64,000 bases of DNA from Cohnella pontilimi (GTDB lineage Bacteria; Bacillota; Bacilli; Paenibacillales; Paenibacillaceae). The notes beneath the pieces are model-generated. The model searched no databases. It saw only the letters and a program-made list of their open reading frames with translations, and was not told the DNA's origin. Position numbers and translations under genes: made by a program. The stretch covers positions 208,662 to 272,661 of the forward strand of contig NZ_SUPK01000008.1 of NCBI RefSeq assembly GCF_005049045.1. Direction: 5' to 3'. Of the stretch, positions 35,841 to 44,347 are shown piece after piece. Numbering within the stretch: position 1 is the first letter of the stretch; each line of letters starts with the position of its first letter.

Positions 35841-35870
35841 CCTGCTCTGTTGAGCAGGATTTTTTATTTT
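35841..35870 (+). terminator. Rho-independent terminator
   Basis: CCTGCTC-TGTT-GAGCAGG followed by a T-rich tract, after the right repeat cluster. Confidence 0.8.
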
Positions 35871-35888
35871 CCACGTTTTGCGTGAGGG

Positions 35889-35904
35889 GCGCAAATATTT
35901 GCGC
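35889..35904. promoter_or_regulatory. Perfect 16-bp palindrome upstream of the exporter operon
   Basis: GCGCAAATATTTGCGC lies 105 bp before the ATPase start codon. It has operator-like symmetry; the cognate protein is unknown and no regulator gene is adjacent. Confidence 0.4.
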
Positions 35905-36008
35905 GGAGGGGTCGTTCGTTTGCGGGTGGCGGGTCATCTTTTGCGCGTTGGTGCGGGGCGCTCCGTTTTATGATGGTGGCATACCAGAAAAACGGAGGAA
36001 CAAAACAA

Positions 36009-36701
36009 ATGATCTGTCTCGAGAAAGTATCCAAGTTTTACCCTACGGAAGCAGGAAACTATGCGGCATTGAAAGAGAACGATATCCACATTCGGAAGGG
36101 TGAATTTATCGCAATCATGGGTCCGAGCGGATCCGGCAAAAGCACGCTGCTGCAACTGATCGGGGGGCTCGACGAGCCGAGCTTCGGCAGCATCTCCGTT
36201 GACGGTATCCAGCTGAACGAATTGAACGAGAAACAAAGAACGTTGTTCCGGCGCGAGAAAGTCGGCTTCGTCTTTCAAAACTATCAACTGCTTCCGATGA
36301 TGACCGTTGCGGAGAATGTCGGCCTTTCCCTAGCCGCCAACAAAGCGCCTAAATCCGAAATCAAAGCGATCGTACAGCGTTTGCTGGAGGATGTGAATCT
36401 TGAAGGCAAAGCGTCTCAATTTCCGTCGCAATTAAGCGGCGGCCAGCAGCAGCGCGTGGCGATCGCCAGAGCGCTTGCGATGAAGCCGAGCCTGATTTTG
36501 GCGGATGAGCCGACCGGCAATCTCGACCGGAAGAACGGGGAGGATGTGCTGAAGCTCCTCTCCCGATTAAACAAGGAAGAACAAATCACCATCGTCATGG
36601 TGACACATGATCCGCAAGCAGCGAAAGCGGCGGATCGCATCATCCGGATTGAGGATGGAGAAGTCGTAGGAGAAGAAACGAACGGAGGGAACCGGCAATG
36701 A
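36009..36701 (+). CDS. MacB/LolD-type ABC exporter ATPase
   Basis: 230 residues with Walker A GPSGSGKST, Q-loop VFQNYQLLP, signature LSGGQQQRVAIARAL, Walker B LILADEPTGNLD and H-loop VTHDP. The ADEPTGNLD form is characteristic of the MacB/LolD/FtsE group that works with FtsX-like permeases. It drives the permease encoded directly downstream (ATGA overlap). GGAGG precedes the ATG. Confidence 0.92.
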   Translation: MICLEKVSKFYPTEAGNYAALKENDIHIRKGEFIAIMGPSGSGKSTLLQLIGGLDEPSFGSISVDGIQLNELNEKQRTLFRREKVGFVFQNYQLLPMMTVAENVGLSLAANKAPKSEIKAIVQRLLEDVNLEGKASQFPSQLSGGQQQRVAIARALAMKPSLILADEPTGNLDRKNGEDVLKLLSRLNKEEQITIVMVTHDPQAAKAADRIIRIEDGEVVGEETNGGNRQ

Positions 36702-39181
36702 AACTTTGGCAAATGGCATGGCGCAATTTAATGCGCCGCAAGCTTCGAACCTGGCTCACCATTTTGTCGATTGTGATCGGAGTTGCCTCTACGTTCGCCG
36801 TGATTGCATCCATCGATACCGCAAAAAAGGCGTTTCCGCTGTACCTGAAAGAGGCCTTCGGCAAAGCAGACTACCAAATTAACGGTACGGATGCGTACTT
36901 CCCACAAGAAGTGCAACATGCGGTCGAGAAAGTCGACCATGCGATTTCTGTTGCCGTGTTGAAGCAAAACACGAAGCTCCATTATGAGCAAGAGGGAATC
37001 ACCGCAATCTCCAAGAGAGTAGACTTGACCGGTTACAGCAGCCTCGATACGAAACTGACCGGCTTCAGAGTCATCGACGGAAACTTAACGTCTGGCGGCG
37101 CCGTCATCACGGATCGCACCGCGAAAGCTTGGAAAACCAAAGTGGGCGATACGATCGCCTTTGACACCGAAAATGGGCTCCGTGAAATTAAAGTAGCCGC
37201 TATCGTGAAGTACACGATGGAGCTCATGGGCCCGAGCAGCTGGATGATGGCAAAGTACCATCCATGGTCGGTGGCGGTTCCGCTGTCCGTCATGCAGGAT
37301 TGGTTCGGCCTCTCGGGTAAAATCCAGAGCGTCCAGGTGAAGGCCGATCAGGAATCCGAGCTGCCTTCGGTCGGGCAGCAGCTCGATGAACTGGTCAAAA
37401 GGTACGGAAATGTATACACGCAGCCGGTCGTCATCGATTTCGATTCACTCGACCAGGCGGATCCGTTCTTCCTCGCTCTGTATCTCGCCGGATTTCTCGG
37501 AATCGCTTTGAGCGCGTTTATCATTTTCAACACCCTTTACGTCAGCATTAAAGAGCGAAAGAAAGAATTTGCCGCGATGAAGACGATCGGATTTACGCCG
37601 GAACAGCTGCAGGGGATGGTCTTGTACGAAGTGATCCTGCTTTCCGTGGTCGGAACGGCCGTCGGGTTGCTGCTCGGATACGGATTCGCCGGATTGCTGA
37701 AATCGCTGATCTTCTTAATTTTCAATATACAAGACGAAGTGGGCACGGTTCTCGCCAAAGGTGCCGCCGTCGCCCTTCTGGCCGGGTTGCTCATTCCAGC
37801 CGCCGCCGCCTTGTACCCGATCCGTCAAGCGGGGAAAGTCAGCGTGATCGAGGTATTGAAGGTCAGCCGTTCCGAGAAGGTTTCGCGCAAAAAATGGCCG
37901 GCCGTACTCGGTGCGCTGCTCATCCTATCCGGATTTTTCATCAAGCATCTGCTGCTCATCGTGCCTTTACTGATTGGAATCGCTTTGGTATTCCCGTATC
38001 TGTTCCGGATGTTCGCCGCCTGGTTGAAGCCGGTTTACAACCGGATGTTCGGATTCAGCGGAGCCATGGCTGCACGCAATCTGAACCGCAATCAGGGTCG
38101 TACGGCCATGACCTCGGTGGTGCTCTGCTTGGGCATCGCAATGATTGTCCTGATGGCCTCCTTGAATTCCGCGATCGTCCAGAGCTTTGAAAGAGTCATT
38201 TATTCATCCTACGGCGGCAATTTGGATATCCATCTTCACCACATCGAAAAAACAGATTTGGAACAGCTGAAGAACATCCCCGGCGTGGCGGATGCGCAAA
38301 CGTATCCTGTGAATTCCGCCGTCTGGACTTTGAACGGCCTGAAGCGCAACCTTCCCGTGTTCGGTGTGGGGGCGGAATGGATCGACCGCTTCCCTCTTTT
38401 CTCGGTTAGCGGAACCAAGCACAGTACGCTGATTGGGCAGCTGGCTCCCAATGAAATCATTTTAAGCAAAATCTCATTCGGCGTCTGGGGCGGAAAGATC
38501 GGCGACAGCATCGAGCTGGCGACCCTCCACGGCAAGCAGAACTTCAAAGTGGTCGCGGTAGTCGACACGATGAAAAATGGCGGTTACGGGGCTTTCATGC
38601 GCAAGGATTACTTTACCGACGTATTTGGAATCAAGTATGAAAAGAACGCTTTGGTCATCAAGGATGAGGCCACAACTCCCCTGCAGCTCAGGGAGAGGGT
38701 GTTCGACAAGTTCGGGGCCAGAATGATGGAAATGTTCGGACCGGAAGACTGGGTATCGATCGTGGGCGCCACCTACACCGGATCGTTCTCCATCGTCAAC
38801 CTTCTCATCATTTTGTCGATCGTGATTTCGGGCATCGGCATTACGAACACTTTACTCATGAACATTATGGAGCGGATTCGCGAACTCGGAATGATGCGCG
38901 CGGTCGGCGTTACCCGGCGCCAAGTGATCCGGATGGTCCGGCTTGAAGGCTTAGGAATGGGAATCGCAGCGACCGTCATCGGATGTCTATTCGGAATCAT
39001 GCTGATCTATATTACGTCAACCTTTTTGGAGATTAACTCCTTGACCTACGAGTTTGGGGTTTCTTGGATCATTCTCACGGCGATCGGTTTGTTCGGCTTG
39101 TTGATCAGCTGGTTCTCCAGCTTCTCGCCGGCGTCCCGAGCCGCGAAAACCCGTTTAAGCGAGGCGCTTCGATATGAGTAA
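36698..39181 (+). CDS. FtsX-family ABC permease with two FtsX domains
   Basis: 827 residues. One N-terminal helix, a large extracytoplasmic MacB-type core domain (about 45-240), three helices, a second helix and domain (about 460-690), then three C-terminal helices with MNIMERIRELGMMRAVGVTR, the FtsX domain signature. This is the duplicated form found in Bacillota. Such machines couple ATP use to work outside the membrane, for example lipoprotein or peptide export. It overlaps both neighbours (4 bp and 8 bp). Confidence 0.88.
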   Translation: MKLWQMAWRNLMRRKLRTWLTILSIVIGVASTFAVIASIDTAKKAFPLYLKEAFGKADYQINGTDAYFPQEVQHAVEKVDHAISVAVLKQNTKLHYEQEGITAISKRVDLTGYSSLDTKLTGFRVIDGNLTSGGAVITDRTAKAWKTKVGDTIAFDTENGLREIKVAAIVKYTMELMGPSSWMMAKYHPWSVAVPLSVMQDWFGLSGKIQSVQVKADQESELPSVGQQLDELVKRYGNVYTQPVVIDFDSLDQADPFFLALYLAGFLGIALSAFIIFNTLYVSIKERKKEFAAMKTIGFTPEQLQGMVLYEVILLSVVGTAVGLLLGYGFAGLLKSLIFLIFNIQDEVGTVLAKGAAVALLAGLLIPAAAALYPIRQAGKVSVIEVLKVSRSEKVSRKKWPAVLGALLILSGFFIKHLLLIVPLLIGIALVFPYLFRMFAAWLKPVYNRMFGFSGAMAARNLNRNQGRTAMTSVVLCLGIAMIVLMASLNSAIVQSFERVIYSSYGGNLDIHLHHIEKTDLEQLKNIPGVADAQTYPVNSAVWTLNGLKRNLPVFGVGAEWIDRFPLFSVSGTKHSTLIGQLAPNEIILSKISFGVWGGKIGDSIELATLHGKQNFKVVAVVDTMKNGGYGAFMRKDYFTDVFGIKYEKNALVIKDEATTPLQLRERVFDKFGARMMEMFGPEDWVSIVGATYTGSFSIVNLLIILSIVISGIGITNTLLMNIMERIRELGMMRAVGVTRRQVIRMVRLEGLGMGIAATVIGCLFGIMLIYITSTFLEINSLTYEFGVSWIILTAIGLFGLLISWFSSFSPASRAAKTRLSEALRYE

Positions 39182-39992
39182 ACGACTGTTGTTCATCGTG
39201 CTGCCGACTCTTCTGCTGGCCATGATGTTATCCGCGTGCGGATCCCAAACTTCATGGGAAGACGAAAAAATCGCGGAAGTGAGTAACAGAATTGATGCGG
39301 ACAACGTGAATACGATTTGGACGATTGCCGATGGGCAATCGTCTGGAACCGGCGGAGGAAAGCTCATCCGGCTGGAGATCAAGAAGCAAGACGGCACGGC
39401 GATCGACCGGTTCGACATCAATCATGAGAAGCTGCTGCATCTCATCGTGATCAGCAAAGACTTGTCCTACTTCAATCACATCCATCCTGAGTACAAAGGG
39501 AACGGTGTGTTTGAGATTCAGAATGATTTTCCCGCTGGCGGTGAATATCGGCTGATCGCTGATTTCAAGCCCGCCGATGGCGATTCCATGACGAAGATGA
39601 CATGGGCTCAGCTCGACGGTAAAACCGCGCAGCCGGTTCCGGTTAAACCCGATTCGAAGCTGGAACAAGTCGTACAGGGGAATCGGGTGCAGTTGACGAT
39701 CGACCGACTGGCGGCGAACCAAGATACGAAACTTCAGTTTTCGATTGCCGATGAACGAACGAATCGGCCGGTTACAGACTTGCAGCCATACTTAGGCGCG
39801 ATCGGCCATGTCGTGATCTTGTCCGAGGATGGAGAGCGCTACTTGCACGTTCATGCGGAGGAAGGGCAAGGATCGGGGCCGGACGCGGTGTTCGAAACGC
39901 AGTTTCCGAAGAGCGGGATTTATAAAATTTGGGGACAGTTCAGGCGGAATAACGAAGTGTTTACGTCGTCGTTCGTCGTCAACGTTTCATAA
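39174..39992 (+). CDS. His-rich lipoprotein, possible metal-binding partner of the exporter
   Basis: 272 residues with a lipobox (LLLAMMLSAC). Two beta domains each carry His clusters: LLHLIVISKDLSYFNHIHP and GHVVILSEDGERYLHVHAEE. These motifs resemble YtkA/FixH-like or copper-handling extracytoplasmic domains. It overlaps the permease gene by 8 bp, so the ATPase, permease and lipoprotein probably act together on the outer surface. Metal specificity is not shown by sequence; copper is a guess from motif type. Confidence 0.7.
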   Translation: MSKRLLFIVLPTLLLAMMLSACGSQTSWEDEKIAEVSNRIDADNVNTIWTIADGQSSGTGGGKLIRLEIKKQDGTAIDRFDINHEKLLHLIVISKDLSYFNHIHPEYKGNGVFEIQNDFPAGGEYRLIADFKPADGDSMTKMTWAQLDGKTAQPVPVKPDSKLEQVVQGNRVQLTIDRLAANQDTKLQFSIADERTNRPVTDLQPYLGAIGHVVILSEDGERYLHVHAEEGQGSGPDAVFETQFPKSGIYKIWGQFRRNNEVFTSSFVVNVS

Positions 39993-40045
39993 GAAAAGTG
40001 ACTTTGTCAAAATGGATCACTTAAAAGAAAGCGAGGTGACCGTGC

Positions 40046-41122
40046 ATGCGTGAAGTCGATGTTCTCGTCATTGGGGCCGGCCAAGCCGGGCTGGCGATGG
40101 GATACTATTTAAAACAGCATAATAAAAGCTTCGTGATCCTCGGGAAAGAGGATCGAGCGGGGGAAGCCTGGAGAAAACGGTACGATTCATTGGTATTGTT
40201 TACTCCGAGATGGTTCAGCGGGCTTCCCGGTCTTCCGTTGAAGGGCAATCGAAACGGCTACGCCGCGAAGGATGAAATCGCGGATTACCTGGAGAATTAT
40301 ATGCAATTTCATCAATTACCGGTCGAACTTCAGACTGCCGTATATTCTTTAGAGCAGCACGGTAACATGTACGTTGCGGCAACCAGTCGCGGAGACTATC
40401 GGGCGAAGAAGGTTGTGGTCGCCACAGGGCCTTTCCATAAGCCGTTCGTCCCTGAGATGGCGAAGGCCGTTTCTCCGGAAGTGTATCAGGTGCACACCTC
40501 TCAATATCGCAATTCGTCTCAGCTGAAACCGGGTTCGGTGCTCGTTGTCGGCGGAGGGAATTCAGGAGCGCAAATTGCGGTAGAATTGAGCCAAGACAGA
40601 GAAGTATATTTGTCCATCGGATATCCACTTAAGTTTTACCCGTTGCAGAAGCTCGGGATGAGCATTTTCTGGTGGTTCAAGAAGCTGGGGATGCTGAAGG
40701 CGGATGTGGAGAGCCGAATGGGCGGCTGGATGAAAAAGCAGAACGATCCGATTTTCGGATTGGAATTGCGGGAGCTTCTGAGGCAAGGGAAAATCGGCTT
40801 GAAATCCCGAACCGCCGATATGTTTGATAAAACCGTTACCTTCAAGGGAGATGTGTACTTCCTTAAAGTCACGCACGACTTGAAGGGCAGCATTTCGCCG
40901 GTTTCGGTGGATAATATCGTTTGGGCGACAGGTTTTCGATCGAATTACAGCTGGATTCGGGTCCCCTATGTAATAGACGGCAATGGAAAGCCGATTCATC
41001 AAAGGGGAGTGACGGCCGTGGACGGGTTGTATTTCATAGGCCTTCCCTGGCAGCAAACAAGAGGCTCCGCCCTGCTCGGAGGCGTCGGTAAAGATGCGAA
41101 ATGGCTGGCGGAGAGAATGTGA
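40046..41122 (+). CDS. CzcO-like flavin-dependent oxidoreductase
   Basis: 358 residues. FAD fold VDVLVIGAGQAGLAMGYYLK, a second nucleotide fold SVLVVGGGNSGAQIAVEL for NADPH and ATGFRSNYSW near the C-terminus define the CzcO/flavin monooxygenase-like family. Members oxidise small molecules or act as putative cation-resistance proteins; the substrate is unknown. GAGGTGA precedes the ATG. It follows the His-rich lipoprotein gene by 53 bp and may be cotranscribed with the exporter. Confidence 0.85.
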   Translation: MREVDVLVIGAGQAGLAMGYYLKQHNKSFVILGKEDRAGEAWRKRYDSLVLFTPRWFSGLPGLPLKGNRNGYAAKDEIADYLENYMQFHQLPVELQTAVYSLEQHGNMYVAATSRGDYRAKKVVVATGPFHKPFVPEMAKAVSPEVYQVHTSQYRNSSQLKPGSVLVVGGGNSGAQIAVELSQDREVYLSIGYPLKFYPLQKLGMSIFWWFKKLGMLKADVESRMGGWMKKQNDPIFGLELRELLRQGKIGLKSRTADMFDKTVTFKGDVYFLKVTHDLKGSISPVSVDNIVWATGFRSNYSWIRVPYVIDGNGKPIHQRGVTAVDGLYFIGLPWQQTRGSALLGGVGKDAKWLAERM

Positions 41123-41141
41123 CCAACTGGAGGCTTACTGC

Positions 41142-41561
41142 ATGTCAATGCCAAGTCAGGATGTAGAAATTGTATATGAAGTCCCTGCGCCTGAGGAGTA
41201 TGTCGCAATCAGAGATCGTGCCGGCATGAGCGGCAAAGAAGTGGCGGCGGCCGAAATCGGTCTCCGTCATTCCCTGCATTGCGTTGCACTAAGAAAAGAG
41301 GGTCGACTGATCGGAATGGGCAGAGTCATTGGAGATGGCGGCTGCTTTTTTCAAGTCGTCGATGTGGTTGTCGACCCCGATCACCAAGGCCGCGGGCTTG
41401 GAAAGTTGATCATGTCCGAAATCAACAAGTATTTGAACGAGCATGCACCGAAAAGTGCTTATGTGAGCCTAATCGCGGACGTTCCCGCAGATAAGCTATA
41501 CCAACAATTCGGTTTTTTATATACTGCACCCAAGTCGTTGGGCATGTATAAGCGGTATTGA
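41142..41561 (+). CDS. GNAT-family N-acetyltransferase
   Basis: 139 residues. The acetyl-CoA loop is VDVVVDPDHQGRGLGKLIM, with IADVPADKLYQQFGF and a C-terminal KSLGMYKRY. Closest in pattern to small aminoglycoside- or amine-acetylating GNATs; the acceptor is unknown. I chose the ATG at 41142, eight bases after GGAGG. Confidence 0.85.
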   Translation: MSMPSQDVEIVYEVPAPEEYVAIRDRAGMSGKEVAAAEIGLRHSLHCVALRKEGRLIGMGRVIGDGGCFFQVVDVVVDPDHQGRGLGKLIMSEINKYLNEHAPKSAYVSLIADVPADKLYQQFGFLYTAPKSLGMYKRY

Positions 41562-41688
41562 TTAACCGTAAATAGTTGCATTTTCAAATTTCTCCCGGGT
41601 TTTTTTGCCAATACCCCCCTAAACCTGCCCAGCTCATTCGAATGTATATGGTAAAGTCTTCAAACCATATGAAAGGCAGGTAAATCGA

Positions 41689-43053
41689 ATGAAGAAGATC
41701 CATTTTGCACTCGCATCCGTATTGGCTTTATCTCTTGCAGCTACGAATACCGCCATGGCGAAACATAATGAGCACGGCAAGCAAGTCAAGAAGACCGGAC
41801 TGGAAAACGCATTGGACCACGTGAAAAACGAGAAAGCGCGCGAAGCGATCAAACGCGCCATGGAGAGGCAGAAGCAGAAGCGGGAGGATAAAGATGAAGA
41901 TCGTGTGAAAACGGATGTGCAAATCGTCGCAGCCGACAAAGCCGCGCTGAAGATCGGATTCAGCGGTAACGACACGATTTCGTCCGTAACGCAAGCGTTG
42001 ATTTTACCGACGAAGGGCAAATACGGTTCCACGATCGCCTGGACATCCAGCAACACCGCGGTGATTTCGAACGACGGCAAGACAGTGGTGCGTCCGGCCG
42101 GCGCAGACGTGAAGGTCGTGTTGACCGCAACCCTTACGAAGAATGCGGTCACCGCAAAGGTTACATTTGAAGTGACCGTGAAAGCCCAGCTTATAGACGC
42201 GCAAATCGTCGCAGCCGATAAGGCAGCGCTCGCCATCGGATTCAGCGGCAGCGACAGTGCAACAACTGTGACTTCTCCGTTGACGCTTGCGGTTAAAGGC
42301 GCTAACGGCTCCTCGATCACCTGGGTGTCCAGCGTACCTGCCGTGATCTCGAACGACGGTAAAACAGTGAACCGCCCGGCTGTCGGGCAAGGCGATGTTA
42401 CCGTAACGCTCGTGGCGACGATCACCAGCAACGGTGTGATCGACTCGAAAGCGTTCACGTTGATCGTGAAGGCGCAGTTGACGGACGCGGAGAAAGTGGC
42501 GGCCGATAAAGCGGCGCTTTCGATCGGCTTCGTTACGGGCGACTCTGCGAGCAGCGTAACGGGCAAACTGACGCTGCCGACGGCAGGGCCGAACGGATCG
42601 GCTGTTACCTGGGTTTCGAGCTCTCCCGCTGTCGTGTCCAATAACGGAACGGTGAACCGTCCGGCGGCCGGCCAAGGCGATGTGACCGTAACGCTCGTGG
42701 CGACGATTGCCAGCAGCACGGTATCGGATGTCAAAACGTACACCGTTGTCGTGAAGCAGCAGCTTACCGACGCGCAAAAAGTCGCCGCCGACAAAGCCAT
42801 CCTTCAAATCGGCTTCAGCGGTACCGATACGGCGGGCAGCGTTACGTCGAAGCTGACGCTTCCGGCTCTCGGCGCCAATGGTTCCACGATCGTATGGTAC
42901 AGCAGCAACAGCGCGGTCATTACGGATAACGGCACCGTCATTCGCCCGGCGGCAGGTACAGGCGACAAGACGGTAACATTGACGGCCATCATTATCAACA
43001 ATACGGCGTTTGAATCGAAAGCCTTTACGCTGACGGTTAAACAACTGCCTTAA
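41689..43053 (+). CDS. Secreted protein with four tandem atrophied Ig-like (aBig) domains
   Basis: 454 residues. A signal peptide (ALASVLALSLAATNTAMA) and a highly charged helical segment (about 25-75) precede four repeats of about 92 residues. Each starts VAADKAALxIGFSGxDSxxS and contains WxSSxxAVISNDG and VTVTLVAT, the pattern of aBig_2 domains. Such repeats form stalks on surface or secreted enzymes; no catalytic domain or anchor is present here. It stands alone. Repeat identity at DNA level is high enough to allow recombination. Confidence 0.85.
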   Translation: MKKIHFALASVLALSLAATNTAMAKHNEHGKQVKKTGLENALDHVKNEKAREAIKRAMERQKQKREDKDEDRVKTDVQIVAADKAALKIGFSGNDTISSVTQALILPTKGKYGSTIAWTSSNTAVISNDGKTVVRPAGADVKVVLTATLTKNAVTAKVTFEVTVKAQLIDAQIVAADKAALAIGFSGSDSATTVTSPLTLAVKGANGSSITWVSSVPAVISNDGKTVNRPAVGQGDVTVTLVATITSNGVIDSKAFTLIVKAQLTDAEKVAADKAALSIGFVTGDSASSVTGKLTLPTAGPNGSAVTWVSSSPAVVSNNGTVNRPAAGQGDVTVTLVATIASSTVSDVKTYTVVVKQQLTDAQKVAADKAILQIGFSGTDTAGSVTSKLTLPALGANGSTIVWYSSNSAVITDNGTVIRPAAGTGDKTVTLTAIIINNTAFESKAFTLTVKQLP

Positions 43054-43071
43054 ATCGGTAATCCAAATAAG

Positions 43072-43109
43072 ATCGCCCCTCACCGGCCTCTACGGCCGGG
43101 AGGGGCGAT
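43072..43109. terminator. GC-rich hairpin between convergent genes
   Basis: ATCGCCCCTCACCGGCC and GGCCGGGAGGGGCGAT form a stem of about 16 bp with loop TCTAC. There is no long T-tract on either side, so it may be an inefficient terminator. Confidence 0.6.
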
Positions 43110-43116
43110 TGTCGTG

Positions 43117-43353
43117 TTAACGGTCCGAAGCCTGCAAGTCTTCCCAAGACTGAAAGCAGCTGTTCCCTGCAATATATCGATCCCAAGCCTGATCGTGCGC
43201 TTGATGGAGGTCTTCCACCGATTTCATCTCCGCGGGGCTCTTCTCGAGAAATTCGCTGCCGCTGTCTTGTCCGCCAAGTTCCTTCCTCACCGATTGGTGA
43301 AAAAACTCGCCGAGCGAGACGGTTTCCGGATACTCGAATGCTTCGAATTTCAT
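43117..43353 (-). CDS. Small acidic protein of unknown function
   Basis: 78 residues, starting MKFEAFEYPETVSLGEFFHQ, with charged helices (ELGGQDSGSEFLEKSPAEMK) and NSCFQSWEDL near the end. No family recognised. GGGAGG lies seven bases before the ATG at 43353, so translation is likely. It has no obvious partner; it lies between two convergent or tandem secreted-protein genes. Confidence 0.6.
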   Translation of the reverse strand: MKFEAFEYPETVSLGEFFHQSVRKELGGQDSGSEFLEKSPAEMKSVEDLHQAHDQAWDRYIAGNSCFQSWEDLQASDR

Positions 43354-43460
43354 GTTATCGCCTCCCACTATCATTTACACTTTTCGAGTGGGGGTGTATC
43401 AACTGTACCGCCTGAAAATTATGTCAATGTAAAGGAAACCAGGCAACGAAACGAACCGGT

Positions 43461-44120
43461 TTAAACCGTGAAAACATGATTTCCGATCTTCTTGATGGCG
43501 ATCTTCTTGGTGGCGAGTCGATTTTTGAACCATTTGGACTTGCTGATCGCTGGGTTACAGTAGTAAAGCGCATTGCCGGTCGGGTCATCGCCTTTAACCG
43601 CCGCCTTCGCGGCTTGATAAGCCGTGGCGCTCGGCTTCAGCTTGATCTGTCCGTCTTGCACGGCTGTGAAAGCGTTCCGCTGCATAATGACGCCTTGGAG
43701 CGTCTTAGGGAAGGATGGCGACTGCAGCCGGTTCAGCACCACCGCACCCACAGCTACCTGCCCTTTGTAAGTTTCGCCCCGAGCTTCGGCATGGATGACG
43801 CGGGCGAGTAAAATGACTTCTTTTTTGCTCAATGATTTCCGCTTCAGCTTCTTCCAGGTTTTCAGGTCGGTGACGCCGGTACTCGGCAGCCTGTTTGCTT
43901 TTTGAAATTGTTGTACGGCTTTGCGCGTCAAAGCTCCGTAATGCGCGGTCGGGTTGACTTTCAAATATCCGAGTGTGTGCAGTCTAAATTGAAGATTCCC
44001 CACTTCTGCACCTTTACTTCCTTGCTTTAGCACAGGGGGATTCTTGGCTGCGGCTTCATGCGCTGCGGTGGCGGCGGCAATCAGCATGAGAAGTGTGAAT
44101 AAGGTGAGAATTCGGTACAT
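43461..44120 (-). CDS. SleB-type cell wall (cortex) hydrolase
   Basis: 219 residues. A signal peptide (ILTLFTLLMLIAAATAAHEA) is followed by a peptidoglycan-binding domain at about 30-90 (LKQGSKGAEVGNLQFRLHTL) and a hydrolase_2 domain with RVIHAEARGETYKGQVAVGA, where the first Glu is the catalytic residue of this lysozyme-like fold. GNALYYCNPA and GNHVF complete it. Likely a lytic transglycosylase acting on spore cortex or cell wall. GGAGG precedes the ATG at 44120. Divergent from pncB. Confidence 0.87.
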   Translation of the reverse strand: MYRILTLFTLLMLIAAATAAHEAAAKNPPVLKQGSKGAEVGNLQFRLHTLGYLKVNPTAHYGALTRKAVQQFQKANRLPSTGVTDLKTWKKLKRKSLSKKEVILLARVIHAEARGETYKGQVAVGAVVLNRLQSPSFPKTLQGVIMQRNAFTAVQDGQIKLKPSATAYQAAKAAVKGDDPTGNALYYCNPAISKSKWFKNRLATKKIAIKKIGNHVFTV

Positions 44121-44347
44121 GATGATACATCCCTCCGACAAGTTAGCGATAAAAATTTTGTGCGGCCGACTTTTCGATTCTATCACGGGAGCCCGCCGGA
44201 CGAATCTTTCATGACCGAATTGTAATTTGCTTCTCCGTTTTCTCATGAAAACATCAGGCCTGTCTTTCGGTAGTATGGGACTTGCCTCCATATGTTAAGA
44301 TGAGAAGACAGACGAAGGCGGGAGCCGGTATCAGGAGTGATGGAACA

